Shown one piece after another: positions 30,547-38,938 of a stretch of DNA of 64,000 nucleotides (the stretch's first letter is position 1; each line of letters opens with the position of its first letter). Source of the stretch: FEB-7 sp963698265 (lineage in GTDB: Bacteria > Pseudomonadota > Gammaproteobacteria > Burkholderiales > Usitatibacteraceae); contig CAVOQC010000004.1 of the NCBI GenBank assembly GCA_963698265.1, positions 682,001-746,000 on the forward strand. The letters are read 5' to 3'. The notes under the pieces are model-generated. The model was not told the origin of the DNA and made no database searches. It saw only the letters and a program-made list of their open reading frames with translations. A program made the position numbers and the translations under genes.

Positions 30547-30902
30547 ACCGAGCAGAACACCTCGCGCATCATCGCGATCATCTTGAGAATGCGCGGGTCC
30601 TCGATCCGGTAGAACACCTTGTTCGCTTCCTTGCGCGACGCAAGGAGCCCGCGTTCGCGCATGACGGCGAGATGCTGGGAGATGTTGCTCTGGGAGGTGC
30701 CCACCGCCTCGACGATCTCCTGCACCATGAGCTCGTGCTGCCCGACGAGGCAGAGGATCTTCAGGCGCAGCGGGTGGGCCATGGCCTTGAGCGCTTCGCT
30801 CGCCTCCCGGATGTCCTCGCCGCGGCCGGTGAGGTCGAAGATGTCCTTGTGGGTGGAAGGCGCGTGGACGCGTGCGGACGGCATGCGCGGATCGTAGCCC
30901 AT
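30543..30902 (-). CDS. ArsR-family repressor of the SqrR/BigR/SoxR persulfide-sensing type
   Basis: Protein of 119 residues with a winged helix-turn-helix (LKAMAHPLRLKILCLV; QSNISQHLAVMRERGLL; NKVFYRIED). It has exactly two cysteines, Cys51 and Cys117, 66 residues apart. This matches the spacing of the two sensing cysteines in SqrR (41/107) and BigR (42/108), which form polysulfide bridges and release DNA when reactive sulfur is present. It is divergent from soxYZ, so it very likely represses the sox operon. The start at 30902 is uncertain; an ATG six codons later is possible and would keep the cysteine spacing. Confidence 0.8.
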   Translation of the reverse strand: MGYDPRMPSARVHAPSTHKDIFDLTGRGEDIREASEALKAMAHPLRLKILCLVGQHELMVQEIVEAVGTSQSNISQHLAVMRERGLLASRKEANKVFYRIEDPRILKMIAMMREVFCSV

Positions 30903-30916
30903 ATCGACAAGGACTA

Positions 30917-30928
30917 CCTAATATTAGG
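30917..30928. promoter_or_regulatory. Palindrome CCTAATATTAGG, possible ArsR/SoxR operator
   Basis: A perfect 12-bp palindrome 14 bp upstream of the arsR-type start codon and in the sox intergenic region. AT-rich imperfect palindromes next to the gene are usual operators for this repressor family, so autoregulation is plausible. Not confirmed. Confidence 0.5.
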
Positions 30929-31045
30929 CCTCCCGAATGTATCGGGATCTTCGACGAGGGGACGCGTCCCTTGGCGGGTCGGCCGGAGGAAATCTGGTCC
31001 GGAATGTCCTCGCAATGGAATAATCCGGGGTCATACCCCGTCGAC

Positions 31046-31061
31046 CTACCCAATCGGGTAG
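31046..31061. promoter_or_regulatory. Inverted repeat CTACCC-N4-GGGTAG in the sox leader region
   Basis: A perfect 6-bp inverted repeat with a 4-bp centre lies 185 bp upstream of soxY, and is followed by TTGCCTAACCCGATGCGGGG. It shares the CCTA/CTAC flavour with the palindrome nearer the repressor gene. It could be a second operator or a small RNA hairpin. The 344-bp gap 30903-31246 holds no other recognisable gene. Confidence 0.35.
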
Positions 31062-31246
31062 ATTGCCTAACCCGATGCGGGGATAGACCTCCGGCGCGCA
31101 TACCCCCCAAATAGGGAGACCCCATGATCCGCCGGGGTTTGCGGGATTCGCGATGACAGGCGAATCCTCGCCGGCTCGGGTTCCGGCCCGGAAGGCAGTT
31201 TCAGGGAAAGCAACCCATCGAATCACCAGGACTCAAGGAGCGAGAG

Positions 31247-31720
31247 ATGAACGACGATCGGAGAAAGGTGCTCAAGGGCACCGGGGGCATGGCAGTCATG
31301 GGGCTCGCGGTCGCCGCGGGACTCCTCAAGCCGGGAGCCGCCTCGGCCCAGGCGTGGAACAAGGAGGCGTTCGCGACCAAGAACGTGAACGACACCGTCA
31401 AGGCGATGGGCGGCTCCTCCGGGGCGGCCGAGAGCAAGGACATCGTGATCTCGTCTCCCGACATCGCGGAGAACGGGGCGGTCGTGCCGTTCACGGTCAC
31501 GAGCCGGCTCCCGAAGACGGAGTCGATCGCGCTCCTGGTCGAGAAAAACCCCAATGCGCTCGCCGCCAGCTTCGACATCCCGGCGGGCACCGAAGCCGGC
31601 GTCACCACCCGCGTGAAGATGGGGCAGACCTCCAACGTCACCGCGCTCGTGAAGGCCGACGGCAAGTTCTATTACACCACCAAGGAAGTCAAGGTCACCA
31701 TCGGTGGCTGCGGCGGCTGA
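31247..31720 (+). CDS. soxY: Sulfur carrier protein SoxY
   Basis: Protein of 157 residues. N-terminal export signal with DDRRKVLKG (Tat-like) and a hydrophobic stretch to about residue 35. The C-terminus is VTIGGCGG, the SoxY swinging arm whose Cys carries the sulfur substrate through the cycle. It forms a complex with SoxZ, encoded 14 bp downstream. AAGGAG stands 6 bp before the ATG. First gene of the sox transcript, facing the ArsR-type repressor. Confidence 0.95.
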   Translation: MNDDRRKVLKGTGGMAVMGLAVAAGLLKPGAASAQAWNKEAFATKNVNDTVKAMGGSSGAAESKDIVISSPDIAENGAVVPFTVTSRLPKTESIALLVEKNPNALAASFDIPAGTEAGVTTRVKMGQTSNVTALVKADGKFYYTTKEVKVTIGGCGG

Positions 31721-31734
31721 GCGAGGAGAAGACC

Positions 31735-32046
31735 ATGGCAGATCCGATGAAGATCCGGGCGACGATGACCGGCGACAAGGTGGAAGTTAAGGTGCTGATG
31801 AGCCACGACATGGAAACGGGCCAGCGGAAGAACTCGAAGGGCGAGACCGTGCCGGCGCACTTCATCCAGCACGTCAGCGCCACGCACAACGGCAAGGTGG
31901 TGCTTTCCGCGCAGTGGGGCCCGGCGGTCTCGAAGAACCCCTTCCTGTCCTTCAAGTTCGCCGGCGGCAAGGCGGGCGAAAAAGTGCAGATCACCTGGAC
32001 GGACAACAAGGGCGAAAAGCGCAGCGACGAAGCGACTATCTCGTAG
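31735..32046 (+). CDS. soxZ: Thiosulfate oxidation carrier complex subunit SoxZ
   Basis: Protein of 103 residues, immunoglobulin-like. Motifs KVLMSHDMETGQRKNSKG and PAHFIQHVSATHNGKVVL are typical. It has no signal peptide and is exported with SoxY. GAGGAG precedes the ATG. Normal length. Confidence 0.95.
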   Translation: MADPMKIRATMTGDKVEVKVLMSHDMETGQRKNSKGETVPAHFIQHVSATHNGKVVLSAQWGPAVSKNPFLSFKFAGGKAGEKVQITWTDNKGEKRSDEATIS

Positions 32047-32102
32047 CACCCAGTCTCGGCCTCGATGCCGGGACGGGCATTTAATCCATCGGAGGAGCAA
32101 CC

Positions 32103-32540
32103 ATGAAACGAAGCCTGGGGATGATGGCTGCGGCTGCGGCCCTTGCAATGGCGGCAAACGGTTCGGCGCTGGCCGGTCCCGGCGATCCGGTCAAGATCAT
32201 CTACCACATCAATGAAGGCAATGAGCAGGCGACGGACGGGCTGCGCAACGCGAACAACCACCTCAAGGCGGACCCCAAGGCGAAGATCGTCTTTGTCGCC
32301 CATTCCAAGGGGATCCGGTTCCTGCTGGACGGAGCGAAGGATGCCAACAACAGTCCCTACGACGCCATCGTGCAGGACCTTGCCGGCAAGGGTGTGGAAT
32401 TCCGCCTCTGCGCATTCACCCTGGAGCGCGGCAAGATCGACAAGAGCAAGGTCATTCAGGGCGTCAATATCGTACCCTCGGGCGTCGCGGAGATCGGCCT
32501 TCTTCAGGCCCGCGAGGGTTTCGTGTACCTGAAGCCCTAG
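32103..32540 (+). CDS. Periplasmic DsrE-family protein
   Basis: Protein of 145 residues with a signal peptide (to about ALAGPG). The mature part has a DsrE/TusD-like fold: VKIIYHINEGNEQATDGLRN, KIVFVAHSKGIRFLLDGA, and VEFRLCAFTLERGKI, with the single conserved-type Cys at the position where DsrE-family proteins bind sulfur. It lies between soxZ and soxA, so it probably handles protein-bound persulfide in the periplasm. The usual DsrE proteins are cytoplasmic; exported versions in sox loci are less well understood. Confidence 0.75.
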   Translation: MKRSLGMMAAAAALAMAANGSALAGPGDPVKIIYHINEGNEQATDGLRNANNHLKADPKAKIVFVAHSKGIRFLLDGAKDANNSPYDAIVQDLAGKGVEFRLCAFTLERGKIDKSKVIQGVNIVPSGVAEIGLLQAREGFVYLKP

Positions 32541-32583
32541 CCGCAACCGAGCGCTGGACAAGAACACAGAACGGAGGAGCATC

Positions 32584-33402
32584 GTGAATCGAACCTGGGA
32601 AACAGCGGCGCGCGCCGCTTGCGCAGCATTGTTCCTGACGGCTGCAGGCGCAGTCGCGCAGGAACGCACGGCGGTCGAGGAAATCGAGCGCTACCGGCAA
32701 GCACTCGCCGACGGCAATCCCGCGGAATTGTGGGAGGCCCGCGGCGAGGGGATGTGGAAGCAGAAGGCGGGCCCGAAGAACGCGTCCCTCGAGCAGTGCG
32801 ACCTGGGCCTCGGGCCGGGCGTCGTCAAGGGCGCCTACGCCGAGTTGCCGCGCTTTTTCGCGGACACCGGCAAGGTCGAGGATCTCGAAACGCGGCTCGT
32901 CACCTGCCGGATGACCCTGCAGGGCCTGACGGCGGCCGAGGCGAGGAAGGACCCCTTCGGCAGCACCGGCAAGAAGGTCGTGAACGACGCGCTCGTGGCG
33001 TACGTCACCTCGGAATCGCGCGGATACGTGATGAACGTGAAGACCGCGCACCCGAAGGAGGCGGAAGCCTTCGAGATCGGCAAGAAGATCTTCTTCCATC
33101 GCGGCGGCCCGTACGACTTCGCCTGCGCCACCTGCCATGGCGTGGACAACATTCGCATCCGCCTGCAGGACCTGCCCAACCTGACCAAGAAGGGGGACGC
33201 GCAGCGCGCCTACACCTCCTGGCCGGCCTACCGGGTCTCCCAGGGGGAGTTGCGCACCTTCCAGTGGCGCCTCGAGGATTGCTTCCGCCAGCAGCGCTTC
33301 CCGCATCTGGAGTTCACTTCCGAGGCCTCGGTCGCGCTGACCCTGTTCCTCGCGAAAAACGCCAACGGCGCCCCGTTCAACGCGCCCGCCATCAAGCGCT
33401 GA
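32584..33402 (+). CDS. soxA: L-cysteine S-thiosulfotransferase subunit SoxA (monohaem)
   Basis: Protein of 272 residues with a signal peptide ending near AVAQERT. One haem site, FACATCHG, in the C-terminal half. The catalytic/ligand Cys lies in LEDCFRQQRFPH, matching the persulfide Cys of SoxA. Two more cysteines (EQCDLG, VTCRMT) in the N-terminal half stand where diheme SoxA carries its first haem, but here they form no CxxCH, so this is the monohaem type. SoxAX joins thiosulfate to the SoxY Cys. The start is GTG with GGAGGAG upstream. Confidence 0.92.
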   Translation: MNRTWETAARAACAALFLTAAGAVAQERTAVEEIERYRQALADGNPAELWEARGEGMWKQKAGPKNASLEQCDLGLGPGVVKGAYAELPRFFADTGKVEDLETRLVTCRMTLQGLTAAEARKDPFGSTGKKVVNDALVAYVTSESRGYVMNVKTAHPKEAEAFEIGKKIFFHRGGPYDFACATCHGVDNIRIRLQDLPNLTKKGDAQRAYTSWPAYRVSQGELRTFQWRLEDCFRQQRFPHLEFTSEASVALTLFLAKNANGAPFNAPAIKR

Positions 33403-33419
33403 CAGGGAGACAAGACCAC

Positions 33420-34040
33420 ATGAAGACGAAAATCATAGCCCTCTCGGCGATCGCGGCAGCGGTCTCGGCGTGCGCGACCGCCCCTTCCGACGACCCGGTG
33501 GCCAAGAGCGCGCTCGCGGTCATGAAAACGAGCTTCACGGCCAAGGGTCAGGCCAAGCTGGACAGGCTGGACCAGGACAGCCTGCAGCGCCTGTGTTCAA
33601 TCTATTCGGGGGAAAACGAGCTGCCGAAGGACGTCGCGGCTCGCATCGAGAAGGAGCAGCTCGCGACCATCAAGTTCCCGGCGGACGGCCAGCTCCTCGG
33701 GGACTGGAAATCCGGCGAAAAGATCGCGCAGTCGGGCCGGGGAGGGCAGTTCAGCGACGATCCGGCCAAGCCCTCCGGCGCCAACTGCTATGCCTGCCAC
33801 CAGCTCTCCAAGGCAGAACTGTCCTACGGCACCATCGGGCCGAGCCTCTACAACTTCGCGAAGGTCCGCGGCTACGGGCCGGACGTGCAGAAGTACGCGT
33901 GGACCAAGGTCTACAACTCACACGCGTCGTCGGCGTGCTCGACCATGCCGCGCTTCGGCCACCAGGGCATCCTGACCGAGGGCCAGATGAAGGATATCGT
34001 CGCTCTCTTGATGGACCCCAATTCCCCGGTGAACAAGTAG
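33420..34040 (+). CDS. soxX: Sulfur oxidation c-type cytochrome SoxX
   Basis: Protein of 206 residues. N-terminal signal ends in a lipobox-like AVSACATAPS, so it may be a lipoprotein. The haem motif is CYACHQ; the distal Met is expected in STMPRFGHQGILT. SoxX is longer here than the ~120-150 residues of short forms because of an N-terminal ~90-residue helical region. It pairs with SoxA encoded 17 bp upstream. A hairpin-T tract terminator follows it. Confidence 0.92.
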   Translation: MKTKIIALSAIAAAVSACATAPSDDPVAKSALAVMKTSFTAKGQAKLDRLDQDSLQRLCSIYSGENELPKDVAARIEKEQLATIKFPADGQLLGDWKSGEKIAQSGRGGQFSDDPAKPSGANCYACHQLSKAELSYGTIGPSLYNFAKVRGYGPDVQKYAWTKVYNSHASSACSTMPRFGHQGILTEGQMKDIVALLMDPNSPVNK

Positions 34041-34067
34041 GGATAGCTTGGAGGTTCCACCCACCCC

Positions 34068-34095
34068 GGGGCGGGTGCAGACCCGCCCCTTTTTT
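34068..34095 (+). terminator. Intrinsic terminator inside the sox cluster
   Basis: A perfect 9-bp stem (GGGGCGGGT / ACCCGCCCC), 4-nt loop, followed by six T. It lies between soxX and the HbpS-like gene. It should split the cluster into a highly expressed soxYZ-dsrE-soxAX part and a lower soxB part fed by read-through or by a separate promoter. Confidence 0.85.
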
Positions 34096-34112
34096 GCGGA
34101 GGAACATTAGCC

Positions 34113-34613
34113 ATGACTAATGCACTTTCCAGGATCGCACTCGCCCTCGCACTTGTGTCGGGCGCCGCCGTGGCCGCCGAATCGGCCACTTTCGCCCTGA
34201 AGTCGCTCACGCCGGAGACCGCGCTCAAGGCCGCGCAGGCCGCCCTGGCCAAGTGCCGCGCCGATGGCTACCAGGTTTCGGTGTCGATCGTCGATCGCTC
34301 CGGCCTGGTGCAGGTGATGCTCCGGGACCGTTACGCGGGCGCGCATTCGCCCGAAACCGCCACGAACAAGGCGTGGACGGCGGTTTCCTTCCGCACCAAC
34401 ACCACGGACCTCGTGAAGATCACCCAGCCGGGCCAGCCGTCGTCGGGAATCCGCCACCTGCCGGGCGTGGTCGCCGTCGGAGGCGGCATCAAGATCGAGG
34501 CCGGCGGCTCGATCATCGCCGGCATCGGCGTTTCCGGTGCTCCGGGCGGCGATGCGGACGACGTCTGCGCGAGCGCGGGCATCAAGGCGATCGCCGACTC
34601 CCTCGAGTTCTGA
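34113..34613 (+). CDS. Exported GlcG/HbpS-family haem-binding-like protein
   Basis: Protein of 166 residues with a signal peptide to about VAAESAT. The rest matches the GlcG/HbpS family: ALKAAQAALAKCRADGYQVS, SIVDRSGLVQVMLRDRYAG, TNKAWTAVSFRT and the closing GIGVSGAPGGDADDVCASAG. Members bind haem or act as small oligomeric sensors. Such genes are often found in sox loci, but their job there is not established. GCGGAGGAAC precedes the ATG; soxB begins 14 bp after the stop. Confidence 0.8.
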   Translation: MTNALSRIALALALVSGAAVAAESATFALKSLTPETALKAAQAALAKCRADGYQVSVSIVDRSGLVQVMLRDRYAGAHSPETATNKAWTAVSFRTNTTDLVKITQPGQPSSGIRHLPGVVAVGGGIKIEAGGSIIAGIGVSGAPGGDADDVCASAGIKAIADSLEF

Positions 34614-34627
34614 CCGGAGAGAAACGA

Positions 34628-36337
34628 ATGGACCGCCGCGAATTCCTCAACGTACTGGCCATCGCAGCCGCGGCGGGACTTCCCCTGTCCTCGCGAGAGG
34701 CCCTGGCAGCGGCGGACGGAGCACGGCTCTACGAAGTGCCCCGCTTCGGAAACGTGAGCCTGCTGCACATGACGGACTGCCACGCGCAGCTCCTGCCGAT
34801 CCACTTCCGCGAACCCAACGTGAACCTGGGCATCGGTGAAGCCGCCGGCAGGGCACCCCACCTCGTGGGAGAGCACCTGCTCAAGGCTTTCGGCGTGCCG
34901 GCGCGAAGCCCCCAGGCGCATGCTTTCACCTACCTGGATTTCGCGCAGGCCGCGAAGACCTACGGCAAGGTGGGCGGATTCGCCCACCTCGCCACGCTCG
35001 TGAAGAACCTCAAGGCATCGCGTCCCGGCGCGCTGCTGCTGGACGGCGGCGACACCTGGCAGGGAAGCGCCACGGCGCTCTGGTCCAAGGGCCAGGACAT
35101 GGTCGATGCCTGCAAGGAGCTCGGTGTCGACGTCATGACCGCCCACTGGGAGTTCACGCTGGGCGCCGAGCGCGTGAAGCAGATCGTGGACAACGACTTC
35201 AAGGGCAGGATCGATTTCGTGGCCCAGAACGTCGCGACGGCCGACTTCAACGACCCCGTGTTCGCGCCGTTCGTGATCAAGCAGATCAACGGCGTGCCGG
35301 TCGCCATCGTCGGCCAGGCATTTCCGTACACGCCGATCGCCAATCCGCGTTACCTGACGCCGGACTGGACCTTCGGCATCAAGGAGCCGGAACTGCAGAA
35401 GTCGGTCGACGCGGCGAGGGGAAAGGGCGCGCAGGTGGTCGTGCTGCTGTCGCACAACGGCATGGACGTCGACCTGAAGCTTGCGGGACGGGTCACGGGG
35501 ATCGACGCGATCCTGGGCGGCCACACCCACGACGGCGTGCCGAACGCGATCGAGGTGAAGAATGCCGGGGGCGTCACCCTCGTGACCAATGCCGGGAGCA
35601 ACGGGAAGTTCCTCGGGGTCATGGATTTCGACGTGAGGGGCGGGAAAGTGGCCGGCTGGAAATACCGGCTGCTTCCGGTGTTCGCCAATCTCCTCGCACC
35701 GGACCCGGCCATGGCGGCGCTCATCGGGAAGATCCGCGCGCCGCACGAAGCGAAGCTCTCCGAGAAGCTCGCCGTCACCGAGGGCCTGCTCTATCGCCGG
35801 GGCAACTTCAACGGGACCGTCGACCAGGTGATACTCGATGCCCTGATGCGGGTGAAGGGCGCCGAAATCGCCTTTTCCCCGGGTTTCCGCTGGGGAACGA
35901 CGCTGCTTCCCGGCCAGGCGATCACCCTGGACCACGTGATGGACTGGACCGCCATCACCTACCCCCAGACCACGCTGAACGAGCTCACCGGCGAGATGAT
36001 CAAGACGATCCTCGAGGATGTCGGCGACAACCTCTTCAATCCCGATCCCTACTACCAGCAGGGCGGCGACATGGTGCGCGTCGGCGGACTTACCTACACC
36101 TGCACGCCGGGAGAGTCGATCGGCAAGCGCATCTCCGACATGCGCCTCGCGGGCAAGCCGATCGTCGCCGACCGCAAGTACAAGGTCGCGGGCTGGGCGC
36201 CGGTCGCCCAGGGCGCCCAGGGCGAACCGATCTGGGACGTGGTTACCACATACCTCCGGGACCGCAAGACCGTCTCGCCCGTGAAGCTCAACCTGCCGAA
36301 GCTGGTCGGGATGGAAGGCAACGCCGGGATCGCCTGA
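34628..36337 (+). CDS. soxB: Thiosulfohydrolase SoxB
   Basis: Protein of 569 residues. Tat signal (DRREFLNVLAIAAAAGLPL). Metallophosphatase-like domain with LLHMTDCHAQLLPIH, LLDGGDTWQGSATAL, LLSHNGMDVDLKL and LGGHTHDGVPNAI, which supply the two Mn ligands. It releases sulfate from the SoxY-bound Cys-S-sulfonate. The C-terminal 5'-nucleotidase-like domain is complete. Stop overlaps the next start (TGATG). Length is typical. Confidence 0.95.
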   Translation: MDRREFLNVLAIAAAAGLPLSSREALAAADGARLYEVPRFGNVSLLHMTDCHAQLLPIHFREPNVNLGIGEAAGRAPHLVGEHLLKAFGVPARSPQAHAFTYLDFAQAAKTYGKVGGFAHLATLVKNLKASRPGALLLDGGDTWQGSATALWSKGQDMVDACKELGVDVMTAHWEFTLGAERVKQIVDNDFKGRIDFVAQNVATADFNDPVFAPFVIKQINGVPVAIVGQAFPYTPIANPRYLTPDWTFGIKEPELQKSVDAARGKGAQVVVLLSHNGMDVDLKLAGRVTGIDAILGGHTHDGVPNAIEVKNAGGVTLVTNAGSNGKFLGVMDFDVRGGKVAGWKYRLLPVFANLLAPDPAMAALIGKIRAPHEAKLSEKLAVTEGLLYRRGNFNGTVDQVILDALMRVKGAEIAFSPGFRWGTTLLPGQAITLDHVMDWTAITYPQTTLNELTGEMIKTILEDVGDNLFNPDPYYQQGGDMVRVGGLTYTCTPGESIGKRISDMRLAGKPIVADRKYKVAGWAPVAQGAQGEPIWDVVTTYLRDRKTVSPVKLNLPKLVGMEGNAGIA

Positions 36338-37296
36338 TGCGGGCGCGAAGGTTTCTGGCCCCGGCCCTGCTCGCGTTCGCGGCGACCGCCGCTGCCGGCG
36401 AGGAGTATCCGGCGGTGAAATCGCGCGTCGAGCCGGTCAAGGTCACCGGGCGCACCTGGTACGTCCAGGGCGGGCCGGGAGTCGCGAGCGCGGCCAACGA
36501 GGGCTTCAACTCCAACGCGGGGTTCGTCGTCACCGACGAAGGCGTGGTCGTCGTCGACGCGCTGGGCACCCCTTCGCTCGGCAACGAACTGCTCAAGGCC
36601 ATTCGCCAGGTCACCTCGAAGCCCATCCGGCGCGTCATAGTCACCCACTACCACGCCGATCATTTCTACGGGCTGAAACCGCTGAAGGATGCCGGCGCGG
36701 AGATCTGGGCGCACCGTGCCTCCCTCGAATACCTCACCGGAGGCGAGGCGGAGCGCAGGCGCGAGCAGCGGGCGAGGGAACTCTTCCCTTGGGTCGAGCC
36801 CGACACCGCGTTCGTGCCCGCAGACCGCTGGCTCGACGGAGACGCGGACTTCACGCTCGGTGGCGTGCGCTTCGAAGTCCAGCACTTCGGGCCCGCGCAT
36901 TCGTCGGAGGACCTCGTGGTGGTCGTGCCGGGGGAGAAAGTTCTCTTTTCCGGCGACATCCTCTTCACCGGCCGCGTGCCCTTCGTGGGCGAGGCCGACA
37001 GCAAGGCGTGGCTCGCGCGGATCGAGCGCCTCATCGGCCTGAAGCCCCGGCTCATGGTGACCGGCCACGGGGAGGTCTCGACCGATCCCGCGAAAGACCT
37101 GGAACTCACGCGCGACTACCTGCGCTTCCTGCGCGCCGAGATGGGCAGGGCGGTCGCGGATTTCGTGCCCTTCGAGGAGGCCTACCGGCGAACGGACTGG
37201 AGCCGGTATGCGAAGCTGCCCGCCTTCGAGGCGGCAAACCGCGTGAACGCCTACGGGACCTTTCTCCTCATGGAACGCGAATCCCTGGGCAAATGA
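36337..37296 (+). CDS. soxH: SoxH-like periplasmic metallo-beta-lactamase-fold hydrolase
   Basis: Protein of 319 residues. Signal peptide to about AAAGEEY. The zinc site is TYHADH-like: VTHYHADHFYGLKPL, then HFGPAHSSEDLVV, FSGDILFTGRVPF and MVTGHGEVS. This set fits the MBL family called SoxH in sox loci. A hydrolytic role on a sulfur intermediate is assumed from context. It overlaps soxB by one base and is overlapped by the next gene. Confidence 0.75.
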   Translation: MRARRFLAPALLAFAATAAAGEEYPAVKSRVEPVKVTGRTWYVQGGPGVASAANEGFNSNAGFVVTDEGVVVVDALGTPSLGNELLKAIRQVTSKPIRRVIVTHYHADHFYGLKPLKDAGAEIWAHRASLEYLTGGEAERRREQRARELFPWVEPDTAFVPADRWLDGDADFTLGGVRFEVQHFGPAHSSEDLVVVVPGEKVLFSGDILFTGRVPFVGEADSKAWLARIERLIGLKPRLMVTGHGEVSTDPAKDLELTRDYLRFLRAEMGRAVADFVPFEEAYRRTDWSRYAKLPAFEAANRVNAYGTFLLMERESLGK

Positions 37297-37787
37297 GCGG
37301 ATCGATCGACCGGCGCCGGTTCCTGCTTCTCGCGCCCGCCCTCGGCTTGGCGGCCGTTTCGCGCGCCGCGCCTCCCGCTTCGCTACCTCTCGCCAAGGAC
37401 CTTCGCGCCGACGGGCAGGCCGCGCGCGCACGGAAGATTCCGATCCTGGTCCTCTTCAGCCTGCCGGGGTGCCCGTACTGCGAGATCGTCCGGCGCTCGC
37501 ACCTGGTACCGATGCTCCGGGACCCGCAAAGGGCCGGGCATGCCGTCATCCGGCAGATCGACATCGGCGGCGAGCAGGCGGTGTTCGATTTCGCCGGCAA
37601 GCGCACCACCCACGAAGCCATCGCCCGGGCCCACGGCATGCGGTCCGCGCCGGTGGTGGCCTTCTGGGACGGCGACGGCAGGCCGGTAGCGGAAAGTATC
37701 GTGGGAATGCTCCTTCCCGACTTCTATTCCGCCTATCTCGAGGCGGCGCTCGAGACTGCCCGGGCACGCGTCGCGACGGCCCGCTGA
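37293..37787 (+). CDS. Exported thioredoxin-fold protein, SoxS/SoxW-like
   Basis: Protein of 164 residues. N-terminal Tat-like signal (DRRRFLLLAPALGLAAV). The redox site is SLPGCPYCEIVRRSH (CPYC) in a thioredoxin-type fold with the cis-Pro region SAPVVAFW. SoxS/SoxW proteins in sox operons keep the SoxY Cys reduced and active. ATGA overlap with soxH shows coupling. This is the last gene of the sox transcript. Confidence 0.75.
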   Translation: MSGSIDRRRFLLLAPALGLAAVSRAAPPASLPLAKDLRADGQAARARKIPILVLFSLPGCPYCEIVRRSHLVPMLRDPQRAGHAVIRQIDIGGEQAVFDFAGKRTTHEAIARAHGMRSAPVVAFWDGDGRPVAESIVGMLLPDFYSAYLEAALETARARVATAR

Positions 37788-37820
37788 CCGCATACCCCCT
37801 CCGGGCAACACCCGCCCGGG

Positions 37821-37834
37821 TTGCGGCAGATCAA
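37821..37834. promoter_or_regulatory. Possible FNR/CRP-family site (TTGCG-N4-ATCAA)
   Basis: Eight of ten positions match TTGAT-N4-ATCAA. It lies 126 bp upstream of the Nfn-like operon, which encodes oxygen-sensitive-type FeS enzymes, so anaerobic control would make sense. The left half-site is poor; treat as a weak candidate. The rest of the 173-bp gap shows no gene. Confidence 0.25.
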
Positions 37835-37960
37835 GAGGACGCGGACCCAGTCCGCTAATGTCCCTTTAGTCCTACAGGATCTGCCGGCCACGGGGCATGT
37901 GGCCCCGCCCGGCGGGCGAGATGCAACGAGGCATCCGCAAGCCGAGGAAGGGGTGCCACC

Positions 37961-38884
37961 ATGAACCCGGATCAATCGCAATCATTCGAAATCGTCGCCC
38001 GCGAGGATTTCTCGGACGTCACCTTCCTGCTCGAGGTGCGCCACCCGATGCTGGCCCGAGCCGCCAAGGCGGGCCAGTTCGTGATCGTGATGGAGCATGA
38101 GCACGGCGAGCGCATTCCGCTCACCATCGCCGACTTCGATCGCGATGCGGGCACCGTCACGCTGGTGATCCAGGCGGTCGGCAAGACGACCCGCGAGATG
38201 CAGAAGAACTGCCAGGCCGGCACCACCCTGTACGCCGTCGTCGGGCCCATGGGCATTCCGAGCCACATCGGCGGCAAGAAGAAGGTGGTGTGCGTCGGCG
38301 GTGGTCTCGGCGTCGCCCCCATCTACCCGCAAGCCCGGGCGTGGAAGGAAAGCGGCGCCTACGTGATCGGTGTCCTGGGCTTCCGCAACCGGGGCCTGGT
38401 GTTCTGGGAGGACAAGTTCCGCGCCTGCTGCGACGAGCTCATCGTCTGCACGGACGACGGCTCCGCCGGCATCAAGGGGCTCGTCACGGAGGGCATCGCG
38501 CTGGCGATCGCCAAGCACGGCGACATCGAGGAACTGGTGGCCATCGGCCCGCCGGTGATGATGAAGGGCTGCGCGGAGGCCACGCGGGCGCACAAGATCC
38601 GCACGATGGTGAGCCTGAACCCCGTGATGGTCGACGGCACCGGGATGTGCGGTGGTTGCCGCGTAAAGATCGGGGAGAGCGTCAAGTTCGCCTGCGTGGA
38701 CGGTCCCGACTTCGACGGCCATCTCGTCGATTTCGACGATCTCATGGCGCGCCTGACCCGCTATCGGGCCGCCGAGAAGGAAGCGGTGGAGCGCTGGCAG
38801 GCAAGCTGCCGCATGCCGGGCAAGGAGGAACTGGTTCCCGAGCCCGCGGGCGCGATCGACGACCGCCCCTCGACGGACGGCTGA
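37961..38884 (+). CDS. NfnA-like ferredoxin-NADP reductase family subunit (FAD, NAD, [2Fe-2S])
   Basis: Protein of 307 residues in the PyrK/sulfide dehydrogenase alpha family. N-terminal FAD-binding barrel (GQFVIVMEHEHGERIPLTIA), NAD-binding fold (VVCVGGGLGVAPIYPQAR), and a C-terminal [2Fe-2S] site with MVDGTGMCGGCRV and KFACVDGPDFDGH. In Nfn this subunit binds NADH and pairs with the GltD-like NfnB, encoded 54 bp downstream, to couple NADH, NADPH and ferredoxin by flavin bifurcation. It is the first gene of a five-gene operon with a 2-oxoacid oxidoreductase. Confidence 0.8.
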   Translation: MNPDQSQSFEIVAREDFSDVTFLLEVRHPMLARAAKAGQFVIVMEHEHGERIPLTIADFDRDAGTVTLVIQAVGKTTREMQKNCQAGTTLYAVVGPMGIPSHIGGKKKVVCVGGGLGVAPIYPQARAWKESGAYVIGVLGFRNRGLVFWEDKFRACCDELIVCTDDGSAGIKGLVTEGIALAIAKHGDIEELVAIGPPVMMKGCAEATRAHKIRTMVSLNPVMVDGTGMCGGCRVKIGESVKFACVDGPDFDGHLVDFDDLMARLTRYRAAEKEAVERWQASCRMPGKEELVPEPAGAIDDRPSTDG

Positions 38885-38938
38885 AGCGATACCGGGTCGC
38901 GGACCAGGCGCACCGGAAACCGGAAGGAAACGGCAAAG

